DNA of 64,000 bases from Pseudaestuariivita atlantica (GCF_001205715.1 NZ_AQQZ01000003.1:124001-188000), one strand, 5' to 3'. Counted from the stretch's first letter, positions 9,298 to 17,811 are shown. Notes: generated by a model from the sequence alone, not told the origin. Numbers and translations are program-made.

Positions 9298-10524
9298 CTA
9301 GATGGCGTCAGGCAATTCGTAGCCGCGTGTGTAGACTTCACGAATTGAAGCCAGTGCCGCGTCCCTGTCCATGTCGGTTCCGAACCGGTCCGCATGGATC
9401 GCGTCAAGGCCTTTGGGGGGCTCGCCGGTCGTCATCCACCGCGCAAGGATTTCGGCTGAACCGCCGCCGGTTCCGATGCCCACGTTGAACCCCGTGGCAA
9501 GCCACAGCCCGGCCATGTCCGGGACCGGCCCGATCAGGGGCAGGCCATCCGGCGTCAAACACATCGGGCCGTTGTTGGCGACCTTGATGCCCGCGCTGGC
9601 AAACAGCGGCATGCGTTCCATCAACCGTTCGAGATGCGGCATCAGGGGGTCGAGGTTGGGCGGCAGCAAGTCTTCCTTGAAGTCGGGCGGGATCCCGTCC
9701 AGCGCCCAGAATTCGGGCTGTTTTTCGTAGATCCCGATCAGCAATCCATCCCGTTCCTGTCGCACGTTGCACGACACCCAGCTGTCACGCATGGCCGGCA
9801 ATTCGGTGTCCCGCGCGGCGATGTCGGGCAGGCTTTCGGTGATGATCTCGTGATGCTGGGTCGGGTAGAGCGGCAGGTTCAGGCCAAGCGGGGCCAGCAT
9901 CTCGCGCGCCCAGAACGATGTCGCGACCACGACGTGCCGCGCGGTGACCGTGCCTTTCGGCGTGGCCAGCGCCCAGCCGCCCGGAGCGCGCGTGACGGTT
10001 TCGACCGGGCAATACCTCTCGACCGACGCGCCGCGCTTGCGGGCGGTCTGGGCCAGCGCGTTCGTGGCCCCCGTCGGGTCCACGTGCCCGTCGGTGGGCG
10101 TATGCGCCGCGCCATGGATTGCGCGCGTGTCGATGAACGGGTGCAGTTCGGCGACCTCTTGCGGGCTGCGGATATGGAACGGGATGCCAAGGCTGGCATA
10201 GCGCGGCGCGTAGACGTGGAACAGGTCCAGTTCGCGCGGTGTCGCGGCAAGCCTCAGGCTGCCTGTCTGGTGAAAGCCGACCGATACCCCGCTGTCCTGT
10301 TCCGCCTGCAAATAGGTGCGGATGGACCCGGCAAACAGCGCCGTCATCTTCGGGTAGGGCCCGAAATACGTGGTGTTGCCCGCGGCATGCCATGTCGAAC
10401 CCGACGTCAGTTCGCGGCGCTCCAGCAGCACGGCGTCGGTCCAGCCGAGCCGTGCAAGCCAATAAAGGACCGACGCGCCGACGATCCCTCCCCCGATCAC
10501 GGCAACCTGCACATCCGATTTCAT
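9298..10524 (-). CDS. FAD-dependent oxidoreductase, sarcosine/dimethylglycine dehydrogenase-like
   Basis: A 408-residue protein of the DAO family. The dinucleotide-binding GGGIVG is at residues 11-16, followed by E35-R-R and SGSTWHAAG, in which H46 matches the histidine that binds FAD covalently in dimethylglycine dehydrogenase. A second FAD contact is GLWLATGFNVGIGTGGG near the C-terminus. It resembles only the N-terminal half of dimethylglycine/sarcosine dehydrogenases, without the folate-binding GcvT-like half, so it is probably a stand-alone amine or amino-acid oxidising enzyme. Start set at MKSDVQVAV, as the upstream extension is not family-like. Substrate unknown. Confidence 0.85.
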   Translation of the reverse strand: MKSDVQVAVIGGGIVGASVLYWLARLGWTDAVLLERRELTSGSTWHAAGNTTYFGPYPKMTALFAGSIRTYLQAEQDSGVSVGFHQTGSLRLAATPRELDLFHVYAPRYASLGIPFHIRSPQEVAELHPFIDTRAIHGAAHTPTDGHVDPTGATNALAQTARKRGASVERYCPVETVTRAPGGWALATPKGTVTARHVVVATSFWAREMLAPLGLNLPLYPTQHHEIITESLPDIAARDTELPAMRDSWVSCNVRQERDGLLIGIYEKQPEFWALDGIPPDFKEDLLPPNLDPLMPHLERLMERMPLFASAGIKVANNGPMCLTPDGLPLIGPVPDMAGLWLATGFNVGIGTGGGSAEILARWMTTGEPPKGLDAIHADRFGTDMDRDAALASIREVYTRGYELPDAI

Positions 10525-10642
10525 CTTGTCCCGCCCTTTCGACCACTCCAGACGTAGCCCCATTCCACAGGTTGGAAAAGCCGGATCGGAAGCAGCGAAC
10601 CGACGCGCACCCACGGCGCGGCGCCCGCAACGGCGTGGTCGT

Positions 10643-11011
10643 TCAGGTCACGTCGACGTAATTGGCACCGGTATCGGCGGGAAGCTGGATGTTCAGCCGG
10701 TGGGTGATGCGGAAAGGCTCGGCCTCGCCCTCGACAAAGACGCGCGCCTCCACGTCGAACCGGCCCCAGGCCCAGAAGGTGATCGAGAAATCGTTGCGCC
10801 GGTTCTCGGACCGCCGCTCGCGGTTCGGGAAGGAGGGATGCAGCGTGTATTCGACGTGCGAGACCCGGTCCATCAGTTCGGGATCGTCGGATTCGATCCA
10901 GACGCCGATATGGTAATGGTCCGCGCCATCGGCCGACAGGCGCTTGAACTTCACCCGTCCCTTCGGGTCGCGGATGACCGAGTTCTGCATTCTGAAAGGT
11001 GGGGGCGTCAT
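10643..11011 (-). CDS. pYEATS-domain protein (prokaryotic YEATS)
   Basis: A 122-residue all-beta protein. The segment VEYTLHPSFPNRER (residues 53-66) followed by FWAWGRFDVEARVFV (79-93) is the core pattern of prokaryotic YEATS domains, relatives of the eukaryotic acyl-lysine readers that computational studies place in conflict and signalling systems as sensors. No signal peptide or membrane segment, so cytoplasmic. It begins 7 bases after the SLATT gene on the same strand and is clearly its operon partner. A start at the second Met (residue 8) is possible, but AAAAGG and GAAGAGG lie upstream of the first. Function in this organism is inferred only. Confidence 0.8.
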   Translation of the reverse strand: MTPPPFRMQNSVIRDPKGRVKFKRLSADGADHYHIGVWIESDDPELMDRVSHVEYTLHPSFPNRERRSENRRNDFSITFWAWGRFDVEARVFVEGEAEPFRITHRLNIQLPADTGANYVDVT

Positions 11012-11018
11012 CCTTTTC

Positions 11019-11618
11019 TCAGCCTCTTCTCAGCGGTTCGAGATCCGCTTGTCCCTGTGCTTCGACGGCGACGGGTGCCGGACCCGGCGGACCGACCCAG
11101 TCGCGTTGAAGGTATGGTTTCCGCGCCGCGTGCTCGCGCGCCTTGTCGTGGAAGCTGTCCCGGTCATAGGCGTCCCTGCGCATCTGGTGATCGACCTTGG
11201 CCTCGAATATCGACACGGCCTCTTCATCGGCCGGTGTCAGTGTCTTGCAGGACAAGGCGTACAGCAATTCCCGCGCTTCGGTGTGAAATTCCAGCAGCCT
11301 GTGCTGCGCCTCGGTGTTGGCGACGATCTTGGTATCCAGCGACAACCCCTGCGAGATGACCGACAAAAGACCGGTGGCAAAGGCAAGCCCGGCGATGACG
11401 ATTTCGCGGTTGGCCTTGATGAGGTCAGTGACTGGCAGGATCACGTCCAGCCCCGCGCCCCCCGCCAGCAGGCCCGAGATCGACACCGCCCATTTCAGCA
11501 TGCTGGCCTGGCTTTTCTGGCGCTCGATCCGTTTTTCAAGGGCCAGCAGGCAGCTTTCGACATCCACCCACGTGCTCGCGATGCGGGCGCGGTATTCGGC
11601 AAATATCTCTTCGCTCAT
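11019..11618 (-). CDS. SLATT-domain two-helix membrane protein
   Basis: A 199-residue protein with an amphipathic N-terminal helix (about 7-37), two membrane segments (about 41-61 and 72-92) and a helical tail with NTEAQHRLLEFHTEARELLYAL directly after the second one. This two-TM plus charged helix layout is that of SLATT domains, predicted pore-forming effectors in nucleotide-based conflict systems. No SMODS nucleotidyltransferase or SLOG gene is adjacent; the only partner is the pYEATS gene downstream. The C-terminal 30 residues are Pro/Ala rich and probably unstructured. Separated from the upstream cupin gene by a strong hairpin, so it should have its own promoter. Other two-TM families are the alternative. 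Confidence 0.72.
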   Translation of the reverse strand: MSEEIFAEYRARIASTWVDVESCLLALEKRIERQKSQASMLKWAVSISGLLAGGAGLDVILPVTDLIKANREIVIAGLAFATGLLSVISQGLSLDTKIVANTEAQHRLLEFHTEARELLYALSCKTLTPADEEAVSIFEAKVDHQMRRDAYDRDSFHDKAREHAARKPYLQRDWVGPPGPAPVAVEAQGQADLEPLRRG

Positions 11619-11704
11619 GTCGAAAGGTCGCGTCGGAAAAGGTCTGCGCCCACCATACCAGATTTCGCGCAGTCGTCACAGCCGCGCCTTTGCGGGGATG
11701 TTCT

Positions 11705-11744
11705 GGCCCGCGTGGCCGCCCCTAAACCGGAACCCACGCGGGCC
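11705..11744 (-). terminator. Hairpin terminator-like structure after the cupin gene
   Basis: GGCCCGCGTGG (11705-11715) and CCACGCGGGCC (11734-11744) form a perfect 11-base stem around an 18-base loop, 17 bases beyond the cupin stop codon. On the minus strand no T-run follows; on the plus strand TTTC follows. It separates the cupin transcript from the SLATT-pYEATS pair. Confidence 0.5.
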
Positions 11745-11760
11745 TTTCGCGATGCGCGGA

Positions 11761-12207
11761 TCAGGCGCCAAGAGGCGGGCCGGTGAAGGACAGGTGATGG
11801 CGCGCGGCGCTTTCGGTGATCGCCTCCATGTCCTCGGGGATGCGGAACTGGCCGCGGGCCATGTCCTCGAAAAAGCCTTCGAACCCGCCGGGGGTCAGCA
11901 TGACGAGGTGGCGGCTGGGGCCGTCTGCGGTCACCCGGAACGTGTGATCGGTTCCGCGCGGGATGAACACGGCCTCACCCGCCTCGGCCCGGCCGGAACG
12001 GTCGCCGCAGACCCAGTCCATCGCCCCGGTCAGGACGAAGAACGTCTCGTCCGCGTCGTGGTGCATGTGCAGCGGCGGGCCGGACAGGGGCGGCGAGACG
12101 CTGTCGACAATCGACATCGCGCCATTCGTCGCGGATGCGGGCAGGACCACGCGGTACAGCGTGCCTGCCCATTCAAGCGTAGCGGGTCCAGGGACCAGGT
12201 CTTTCAT
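11761..12207 (-). CDS. Cupin-domain protein
   Basis: A 148-residue single-domain cupin. The first cupin motif is visible as PPLHMHHDADETFFVLTG (metal ligands H47, H49 or H50, and E54), and the second as AVFIPRGTDHTFRV with a His. Small cupins of this type are dioxygenases, isomerases or ligand sensors; the substrate cannot be inferred. Start chosen at MKDLVPG because AGGAAGG lies just upstream; a longer frame has no ribosome-binding site. It is divergent from a LysR gene across a 170-base AT-richer spacer, so that regulator probably controls it. Confidence 0.75.
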   Translation of the reverse strand: MKDLVPGPATLEWAGTLYRVVLPASATNGAMSIVDSVSPPLSGPPLHMHHDADETFFVLTGAMDWVCGDRSGRAEAGEAVFIPRGTDHTFRVTADGPSRHLVMLTPGGFEGFFEDMARGQFRIPEDMEAITESAARHHLSFTGPPLGA

Positions 12208-12377
12208 GTCGGTATCCTTCCTGGAGCGGCCCGCGCCGGACATGGTGAAGCCAGCGCAGGCCATTGTTTTGTAATGATTTGTGCCGTCCCGATTGGAAAT
12301 GGCGGATCAATGCTGGAAGACTAGCGCAAGCCGTGTCATACAGGAAATAGATTGATCGTATAGAAAGTATTTGTGCG
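12208..12377. promoter_or_regulatory. Divergent cupin/LysR promoter region
   Basis: The spacer between the two divergent start codons is clearly AT-richer than its surroundings near the LysR start (ATAGATTGATCGTATAGAAA). LysR regulators typically bind such shared regions. I see no convincing long inverted T-N11-A site, so the operator itself is not assigned. Confidence 0.35.
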
Positions 12378-13316
12378 GTGAATTTCTCGGCTTTCGACCT
12401 CAACCTGCTCCGCGTGTTCGACGCACTGTTGCGCGAACGCTCCACCACCCGTGCCGGGCAGCGCATCGGCCTGTCGCAACCCGCCGTGTCGGCGGCGCTG
12501 GGACGGTTGCGTACTGCGCTGGGTGACGAGGTCTTCGTTCGTCGGGGACAGGGGCTGGAACCCACCGCCTACGCGCTGGACGTGGCGGCGGACCTGCATT
12601 CGCTGATGGAACAGCTGGAGGCGCTGCTGCACGCGCCCGGTTTCGACGCGGCCAACGCCACTGACACGTTCCGCATGGCCGGGATCGATTTCTTCGCCGA
12701 GATGCTGATGCCCCGGCTGGCGCAACTGACCGCCGACCGCGCGCCCGGCGTCACCTTCCAACTGGTCGACCTCGTGCCGGGGAAATACGCCGGGATGATG
12801 GACAGCCACGCCATCGACCTCGTGCTGGTGCCCGACATGGAGATGCCCGACTGGGTCGACAGCGCGCCGCTCTTTCACAGCCCCTTCGTGGTGATCGCCC
12901 GCGCCGGGCACCCGCGGTTCACGGCCGAAGGTATCGGGCCGGACGATCCCATCCCGCTGGAATTGTTCTGCGAACTGGGGCACGTGCTGTGCTCTCCCGA
13001 TGGCAAGCTGAAGGCACAGACCGACCGGGTGCTGGCCGAACGCGGCCTGTCGCGCCGCGTGGTGATGTCGATGCCCTACTTTTCGGGCGTGACGCGGGTG
13101 GTGGCCGACAGCGACCACCTTGCGATGGTGCCCGCGCAACTGGCCGACATCCTTGCCGACCGCCTGCGCCTGACCCGGCACCCAAGCCCCGTGCCAATGC
13201 CCGTCCCGCTGATCAGGATGTTCTGGCCAAGGCGCATGTCGGCCTCCCCGGCCCATGCGTGGCTTCGCGACACGGTGTCCGAAGTCCTCACCCCCCTCGA
13301 CCCCGGATTGATCTGA
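12378..13316 (+). CDS. LysR-family transcriptional regulator
   Basis: A 312-residue regulator with an N-terminal winged helix-turn-helix (FDLNLLRVFDALLRERSTTRAGQRIGLSQPAVSAALGRLR, residues about 5-45, described here by its family pattern) and a C-terminal periplasmic-binding-protein-like effector domain. The FDLNLLRVF opening places it in the NodD/LinR-like subgroup. It starts with GTG. The gene is divergent from the cupin gene and convergent with the amidase gene, so the cupin is the likely target. The effector is unknown. Confidence 0.87.
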   Translation: MNFSAFDLNLLRVFDALLRERSTTRAGQRIGLSQPAVSAALGRLRTALGDEVFVRRGQGLEPTAYALDVAADLHSLMEQLEALLHAPGFDAANATDTFRMAGIDFFAEMLMPRLAQLTADRAPGVTFQLVDLVPGKYAGMMDSHAIDLVLVPDMEMPDWVDSAPLFHSPFVVIARAGHPRFTAEGIGPDDPIPLELFCELGHVLCSPDGKLKAQTDRVLAERGLSRRVVMSMPYFSGVTRVVADSDHLAMVPAQLADILADRLRLTRHPSPVPMPVPLIRMFWPRRMSASPAHAWLRDTVSEVLTPLDPGLI

Positions 13317-13346
13317 CGGGATCAACTCACGCCCTGTCCTGAAAGG

Positions 13347-14771
13347 CTAGAGGGTGCCGTCCTTTCGCGGATCGATCGGAACCGATCGCGCAACGTCGAA
13401 CTGCTCCTCGATCCATTTTGCGGCGGCCAGAAGCGCGGCTTCGCCGCGCGGTTTTCCGACCAGCTGCAGGCCGACGGGCAATCCCGCCTTCGTGAAACCG
13501 CAAGGAATGCTCAGGATTGGACATGCCGTCAGGGTCAGGGCGAATGTGATCGCGAACCAGTCGATATAGGTCTGGCACGTCACGCCATCGATTTCGGTGA
13601 CATAGGTTTGCTCGGCCGGGAACGGCTCGATGGACGCGCTAGGGCATATCAGAAGGTCATGGTGTTCGAAGAACTCCGCCATTTTCTGCGCAAGCTGCCA
13701 TCGAACACGCTCGGCATCGAAGAGCTGTTCTATCGTAACCGAAAACCCTCTTTCGATATTGCCGATGATGTCGGGATTGATCTCTGCGCGGTGGATTTCA
13801 AGCAGCTCGCCCATCATGGTTCCCAGAAGTACCGCGCGCAGTGTCTGGAAGGCGTCAAGGGCGCCGGAAAAATCCGGGATGCCGGTCGTCACGTCGACGC
13901 CTTCCGTGCCAAGGCGATGGACCGCGCCGGTGGCGACATCCGCGATCTCGCGCGCCATCGGAACGATGCCGAGGTCACTGCTGAACCCGACTCTCGCCGG
14001 AGCCGAGGCGCTTTCGACGGCCGAAACAAATGGAGCCACGGGATCGAATGACAATGGGTCGATGTTGTCCTGACCGGCCGCCGCATCGAGCATCAGCGCG
14101 ACATCGGACACGTTCCTCGCCATCGGGCCTTCCACCCAAAGCGTGTCAAAGGCCTGGAGCCTGCGCCCACGGGGGACCAGTCCGGGGCTGGGGCGCAGAC
14201 CGACGATGCCGTTGAAGCCCGCCGGAGTGCGAAGCGATCCGCCCAGGTCATTGCCCGTCGCCAGCCACACCTGGCCGCTGGCAAGGGCTGCCGCCGAACC
14301 GCCGGATGACCCGCCGGCACTTCTTCCAAGGTTCCACGGATTGCGGGTCAACCCGTGGACCGGGTTGAACGTATGGCCGCCGGCCCATTCCGGCACGTTG
14401 GATTTCGCAACCGGGATCGCGCCGTTGCGTTCCAATCGGGCGATGGTTGCATCGGAGTCCGCCGGGACGTTGTCCGAGAAGATCGGTGACCCGTAAGTGG
14501 TGCGCACGCCACCAAGGTCGTTGTAGTCTTTCACCGCGATCGGCAGACCGGCAAGCGAAGGCGTTTGCTGTTCGCTTCCATCGGCTTCCAACTGATCTGC
14601 TTGTTCCAGGGCGCGTTCAAAACAGCGGATCGGAAGCGCATTCACCGCGCCGTCAACCTCTTCGATCCTTGCAATGGAAGCCTCGACCAGTTCCCTTGGC
14701 CGAACCTCGCGTTTGCGCAGTGCGGCAACTGCCTCCGTCGCGGTCATTCCAATCAATGCGTTGTCGGGCAT
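13347..14771 (-). CDS. Amidase (amidase-signature family)
   Basis: A 474-residue hydrolase with the amidase-signature triad: Lys in LPIAVKDYNDLGG, the cis-Ser in GGSSGGSAAALASG, and the nucleophile Ser in GNDLGGSLRTPAG. Such enzymes hydrolyse linear amides; when the GatB and GatC genes are not adjacent, as here, a GatA role is unlikely. The Glu/Asp-rich N-terminus and C-terminal PCGFTKAGLPVGLQLVG are standard. Start chosen at MPDNALIGM with CAGGGGAA upstream; an in-frame ATG 20 codons earlier is less likely. It stands alone, convergent with the LysR gene. Confidence 0.88.
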   Translation of the reverse strand: MPDNALIGMTATEAVAALRKREVRPRELVEASIARIEEVDGAVNALPIRCFERALEQADQLEADGSEQQTPSLAGLPIAVKDYNDLGGVRTTYGSPIFSDNVPADSDATIARLERNGAIPVAKSNVPEWAGGHTFNPVHGLTRNPWNLGRSAGGSSGGSAAALASGQVWLATGNDLGGSLRTPAGFNGIVGLRPSPGLVPRGRRLQAFDTLWVEGPMARNVSDVALMLDAAAGQDNIDPLSFDPVAPFVSAVESASAPARVGFSSDLGIVPMAREIADVATGAVHRLGTEGVDVTTGIPDFSGALDAFQTLRAVLLGTMMGELLEIHRAEINPDIIGNIERGFSVTIEQLFDAERVRWQLAQKMAEFFEHHDLLICPSASIEPFPAEQTYVTEIDGVTCQTYIDWFAITFALTLTACPILSIPCGFTKAGLPVGLQLVGKPRGEAALLAAAKWIEEQFDVARSVPIDPRKDGTL

Positions 14772-15232
14772 GCGCCGTTCCCCTGCAGTTTTCTTCAACC
14801 CGGCCTGATTGTGGAGCGCGTGCCAGCCCATCCTTGCGGAGTTTTGTTCACAGGATTCCTATCGTCGAGGTGTCAATGCCGCAACCGTGGTGGCTTCGTC
14901 CGCGACCGGGACATGCGTGCTGCAAGATCGCTGCAGGTCCGGTTCGAACCTGCCGCAATTGAGTGGAGCCGTCTGCCTGAACGGCTGTTCCGCGCCGCTA
15001 CTGACCCACGCGGTTTTGCCCGGATCGGCGCCAATGCTGGTGCTTTCCCCGAACGCCTGCGCGCATTTCGCCGCGCCTCGCGGGCCGATCTTGGCGCCCC
15101 GCATCACGGATGCGTGAGGCGCATCATCCAACTGGAGGAGGGCCGCGTAACCCAAGGCACACACGCCCGAAGGTGTGCTGGATACGTGCCTTGGGTGTGG
15201 GTTCGTTAAAACCAGATGGGAGATTAATCATC
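14772..15232. promoter_or_regulatory. 460-base spacer with a hairpin in the fasciclin leader
   Basis: No gene was found here; open frames in it lack ribosome-binding sites and family features. The only structure I see is CCCAAGGCAC (15151-15160) pairing perfectly with GTGCCTTGGG (15186-15195), with an inner ACAC/GTGT pairing, ending 37 bases before the fasciclin start codon. It could be a leader-RNA hairpin or a boundary element. Confidence 0.5.
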
Positions 15233-15748
15233 ATGACTATCAATCTCAAGACCGCGGCGCTTGCGGCCGCCGTTGCAATGACCGCCACCGCGGGCGCGGC
15301 CAAGTCGATCGTGGACATCGCCGCGGGCGACGAGCGGTTCTCGACCCTCGTGGCCGCTGTCAGCGCGGCGGGCCTCGTCGACACGTTGTCGGGTCCCGGT
15401 CCCTTCACGGTCTACGCTCCCGTCAACGATGCCTTCGCCGCCCTGCCCGAGGGCACGGTCGAAGAGCTTCTGAAGCCCGAGAACCGCGACCAGCTGGTGG
15501 CCGTTCTGACCTATCACGTCGATGACCGTGAACTGGCGGCGTCGGACTTCGCCGAGGGCGCGAACTACTACAAACCCGTGAACACGGCCGAGCGTCTGTG
15601 CATCGACGCCTCCAGCGCGGGCGTGTCGATCACCGACTCCACGGGTGAGGCCGCCAACGTCATCATCGCCAATATCGAGGCCGACAACGGCATCATCCAC
15701 GTGATCGACAAGGTGCTTCTGCCCGGCGCGCGCCCGGCCTGCCACTGA
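15233..15748 (+). CDS. Secreted fasciclin (FAS1) domain protein
   Basis: A 171-residue protein: signal peptide (MTINLKTAALAAAVAMTATAGA) and one FAS1 domain. The two conserved FAS1 blocks are visible as FSTLVAAVSAAGLVDTL with GPFTVYAPVNDAFAAL, and NGIIHVIDKVLLP near the end. Single-FAS1 proteins of bacteria are exported and implicated in adhesion or cell-surface interactions. Start set at the signal-peptide ATG, preceded by GGGAGA; a frame extending 41 codons upstream crosses the leader hairpin and is rejected. Two Cys residues (in LCID and PACH) could form a disulfide. Monocistronic, ending in a hairpin. Confidence 0.88.
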   Translation: MTINLKTAALAAAVAMTATAGAAKSIVDIAAGDERFSTLVAAVSAAGLVDTLSGPGPFTVYAPVNDAFAALPEGTVEELLKPENRDQLVAVLTYHVDDRELAASDFAEGANYYKPVNTAERLCIDASSAGVSITDSTGEAANVIIANIEADNGIIHVIDKVLLPGARPACH

Positions 15749-15754
15749 TCCCCC

Positions 15755-15778
15755 TGTCGCGGCCATTTCGCCGCGACA
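15755..15778. terminator. Bidirectional hairpin between convergent genes
   Basis: TGTCGCGGC (15755-15763), loop CATTTC, GCCGCGACA (15770-15778): a perfect nine-base stem centred between the stop codons of the fasciclin gene (+) and the WYL-type regulator (-). No T-run is present on either side. Confidence 0.55.
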
Positions 15779-15782
15779 CCAC

Positions 15783-16418
15783 TCACTCCACACTCGGCCC
15801 GTCCGCATCATGCAGGCGGGCCGAGATGTTTATGTCGCCCCACTCCGCCAGCGGCACGCGCGTGCCGTCCGCATCTTCCAGCCACCAGTCACCACCTTCG
15901 CACCACAACCGTGTCACCGCGATGCGGCGGGGTGAGGCGCTGCGGGCGCGCAAGGTGACCCACGTGCCGCGACGCACGGCCCCCGCGATGGCCGCGACGC
16001 GCGGGTCGGGCGCGTCGACGTCCGCAGGTTCGGGATCGGTGAACCGCGCGCGGGCCGAGGCGATGGTGGCGCGGACCCGGTCGGGGAAGCTTTCCACCAG
16101 CTTGGCGCGCGCCCGCTCTCCCGCCGCCGCCAATCCAAGCGGCGCAAGCTCCGGCGCAGCGCGGTAAAGCATCACCGCCAGCGCCTCCGCCTCGTCGGCG
16201 GCCATGCCAGTGAGGCGAGTGCGATAGTTGAAGCCCAACTCGATCCCGCCGCCGTGGCCGGGGAAGACGAGGATCGGCAAACCCGCCTCTGTCATGGCGT
16301 CCACGTCGCGCAGGATGGTGCGCGGGCTGACCTCCAGTTCCGCGGCCAGCGCCGGCGCGGTTTGCCGCCCCCGGTTCTGAAGGATCAGCAGGATATGCAA
16401 CAATCGCGCAGCACGCAT
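15783..16418 (-). CDS. HTH-WYL type (YafY-like) transcriptional regulator
   Basis: A 211-residue regulator. The N-terminal DeoR-like helix-turn-helix is clear (RLLHILLILQNRGRQTAPALA then ELEVSPRTILRDVDAM), and the rest resembles YafY/WYL regulators, although it is shorter than the usual about 230-320 residues and the WYL triplet is not obvious; GDWWLEDADGTRVPL may be its remnant. It is divergent from the SRPBCC gene with an 80-base spacer and probably represses it. This arrangement, a YafY-type regulator beside a START-like protein, is common in alphaproteobacteria. Confidence 0.8.
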   Translation of the reverse strand: MRAARLLHILLILQNRGRQTAPALAAELEVSPRTILRDVDAMTEAGLPILVFPGHGGGIELGFNYRTRLTGMAADEAEALAVMLYRAAPELAPLGLAAAGERARAKLVESFPDRVRATIASARARFTDPEPADVDAPDPRVAAIAGAVRRGTWVTLRARSASPRRIAVTRLWCEGGDWWLEDADGTRVPLAEWGDINISARLHDADGPSVE

Positions 16419-16497
16419 TCCGGAAACCTGACAGTAGATGTCATGTTCACCACTTTACGCCTCATGTCACCTGACACAACAAGGGGGAGCGCCCGCC

Positions 16498-16923
16498 ATG
16501 CGCGCCTTTGCCACCAGCATCGACATCTCCGCGCCGCCGGACCGCGTCTGGCAGGTTCTGACCGACGCGCCGACACTTGCGGGCGGCGGGTTCGGCATCC
16601 TGCGGATCGACGGCAGCATTGCACAGGGGCAGACCTTTCGCCTCTGGTCCGAGGTCGCGCCGAAACGTGCCTTTGCCCTGACGGTGGTGACGATGGAGGC
16701 ACCGCGCCTGATGGTCTGGACCAGCGGCATGCCGTTCGGCCTTTTTCGCGGCACGCGGCGGTTCAACCTGTCGGCGCATGGATCGCAGACGCGGTTCGAC
16801 ATGCGCGAAACCTTCACGGGGCCGCTCGCCCCCCTGTTCGGGCGGGCGATCCCGGACTTGCAGCCGTCGTTCGACACGTTCGCCGCCGCCCTGAAACGCC
16901 ACGCCGAAGGAGCCCACGCATGA
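16498..16923 (+). CDS. SRPBCC (START-like) domain protein
   Basis: A 141-residue protein with the polyketide-cyclase/START-like opening MRAFATSIDISAPPDRVWQVLTD and the later strand pattern RFDMRETFTGPLAPLFGRAIPDLQPSFDTFAAALK, which is typical for the SRPBCC superfamily of hydrophobic-ligand-binding proteins. No signal peptide. Start at ATG with AAGGGGGAG upstream. Its stop overlaps the start of the next gene (ATGA), so the two are translationally coupled, under probable control of the divergent WYL-type regulator. Confidence 0.82.
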   Translation: MRAFATSIDISAPPDRVWQVLTDAPTLAGGGFGILRIDGSIAQGQTFRLWSEVAPKRAFALTVVTMEAPRLMVWTSGMPFGLFRGTRRFNLSAHGSQTRFDMRETFTGPLAPLFGRAIPDLQPSFDTFAAALKRHAEGAHA

Positions 16924-17342
16924 GCATGATCACCTATGGAAACGGAACCGCGGACGATCCGTGGATCCTGAAGACGCCGCCACTGTCGAGCAGTTTCCAG
17001 GCGTGGAAGGACGAGGCCCGCGACCCGCCCGCCGTGGTGGTGCAGGTCGGTACGACGCAATTGAGCTACCAGCTTCGCGCCCTCGACGACGCGGCAGAGA
17101 TGTTGCGCACCCATGGCGACTGGATGCCGCTGGGCAACGCGGACGAGGGCAAGCCCGTCAAGGACGGCACGTTCGAGGCCTGGGCGCGCGATCCGGGCAA
17201 CCCGGTGGGCGGCTATTACGGGCTGCGCAAGGGCTATCGCGGGCGGTTCGCCAATTACGTCGGCCCGATCCTTGAACATCTGGGCCTTGCCGAGCTGGAA
17301 CACAACGCCCGCAACAACCGCATCCGCGCGCGGCAGGGTTGA
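16920..17342 (+). CDS. Conserved hypothetical protein (DUF6855-like)
   Basis: A 140-residue soluble protein beginning MSMITYGNGTADDPWILKTP. The text TADDPWILKTPPLSSSF and VVVQVGTTQLSYQLRALDDA resembles a small uncharacterised family that I recall as DUF6855; the assignment is tentative. No signal peptide, membrane segment or catalytic motif stands out. It overlaps the SRPBCC gene by four bases and should share its function, which is unknown. Confidence 0.65.
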   Translation: MSMITYGNGTADDPWILKTPPLSSSFQAWKDEARDPPAVVVQVGTTQLSYQLRALDDAAEMLRTHGDWMPLGNADEGKPVKDGTFEAWARDPGNPVGGYYGLRKGYRGRFANYVGPILEHLGLAELEHNARNNRIRARQG

Positions 17343-17348
17343 GGCCGG

Positions 17349-17810
17349 TCAGACCGGCAGCGCCGGATCATCCTTGATCGCCTCCATCACGAAACTCGCG
17401 GACACGTCGGCCAGCGGGACCCGCGCGATCAGGGCCTTGTAGACCCGGTCGTAATCGCCCATGTCGCGCACCCGCAGGTGCAGCACGTAATCAAGGTCCC
17501 CGGCCATGCGGTGCGCGGTCTGGATCTCGGGGATGGCGCGGACCGCGCGCTGGAACCGGTCAAGCCAGTCGGGCGCATGCTGCCCCGCGCGCACCAGCAC
17601 CATCGCCTGCAATCCGAATCCCACCGCCGCTGGATCGACCCGCGTGACGCGGTCGCGGATGATGCCGCGCGCCTCCATCTGCTTGACCCGGCGCCAGCAG
17701 GCGTTGCGCGACAGGCCCGCGGCCTCGGCCAGCGCATCCATGCTCAGCGTCGCGTCCCGTTGCAGGTGGCGCAGGATGCGCCTGTCAAACTCGTCGATGT
17801 CTTCGGTCAT
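17349..17810 (-). CDS. Lrp/AsnC-family transcriptional regulator
   Basis: A 153-residue protein with the AsnC-type helix-turn-helix (DEFDRRILRHLQRDATLSMD, then LSRNACWRRVKQME) and a RAM/effector domain with MAGDLDYVLHLRVRD in the middle. Such regulators are octameric and often sense an amino acid. The intergenic upstream carries the inverted repeat TTTGGGA-N5-TCCCAAA and another half-site, suggesting autoregulation and control of the divergent small gene. Confidence 0.9.
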   Translation of the reverse strand: MTEDIDEFDRRILRHLQRDATLSMDALAEAAGLSRNACWRRVKQMEARGIIRDRVTRVDPAAVGFGLQAMVLVRAGQHAPDWLDRFQRAVRAIPEIQTAHRMAGDLDYVLHLRVRDMGDYDRVYKALIARVPLADVSASFVMEAIKDDPALPV

Positions 17811-17811
17811 G

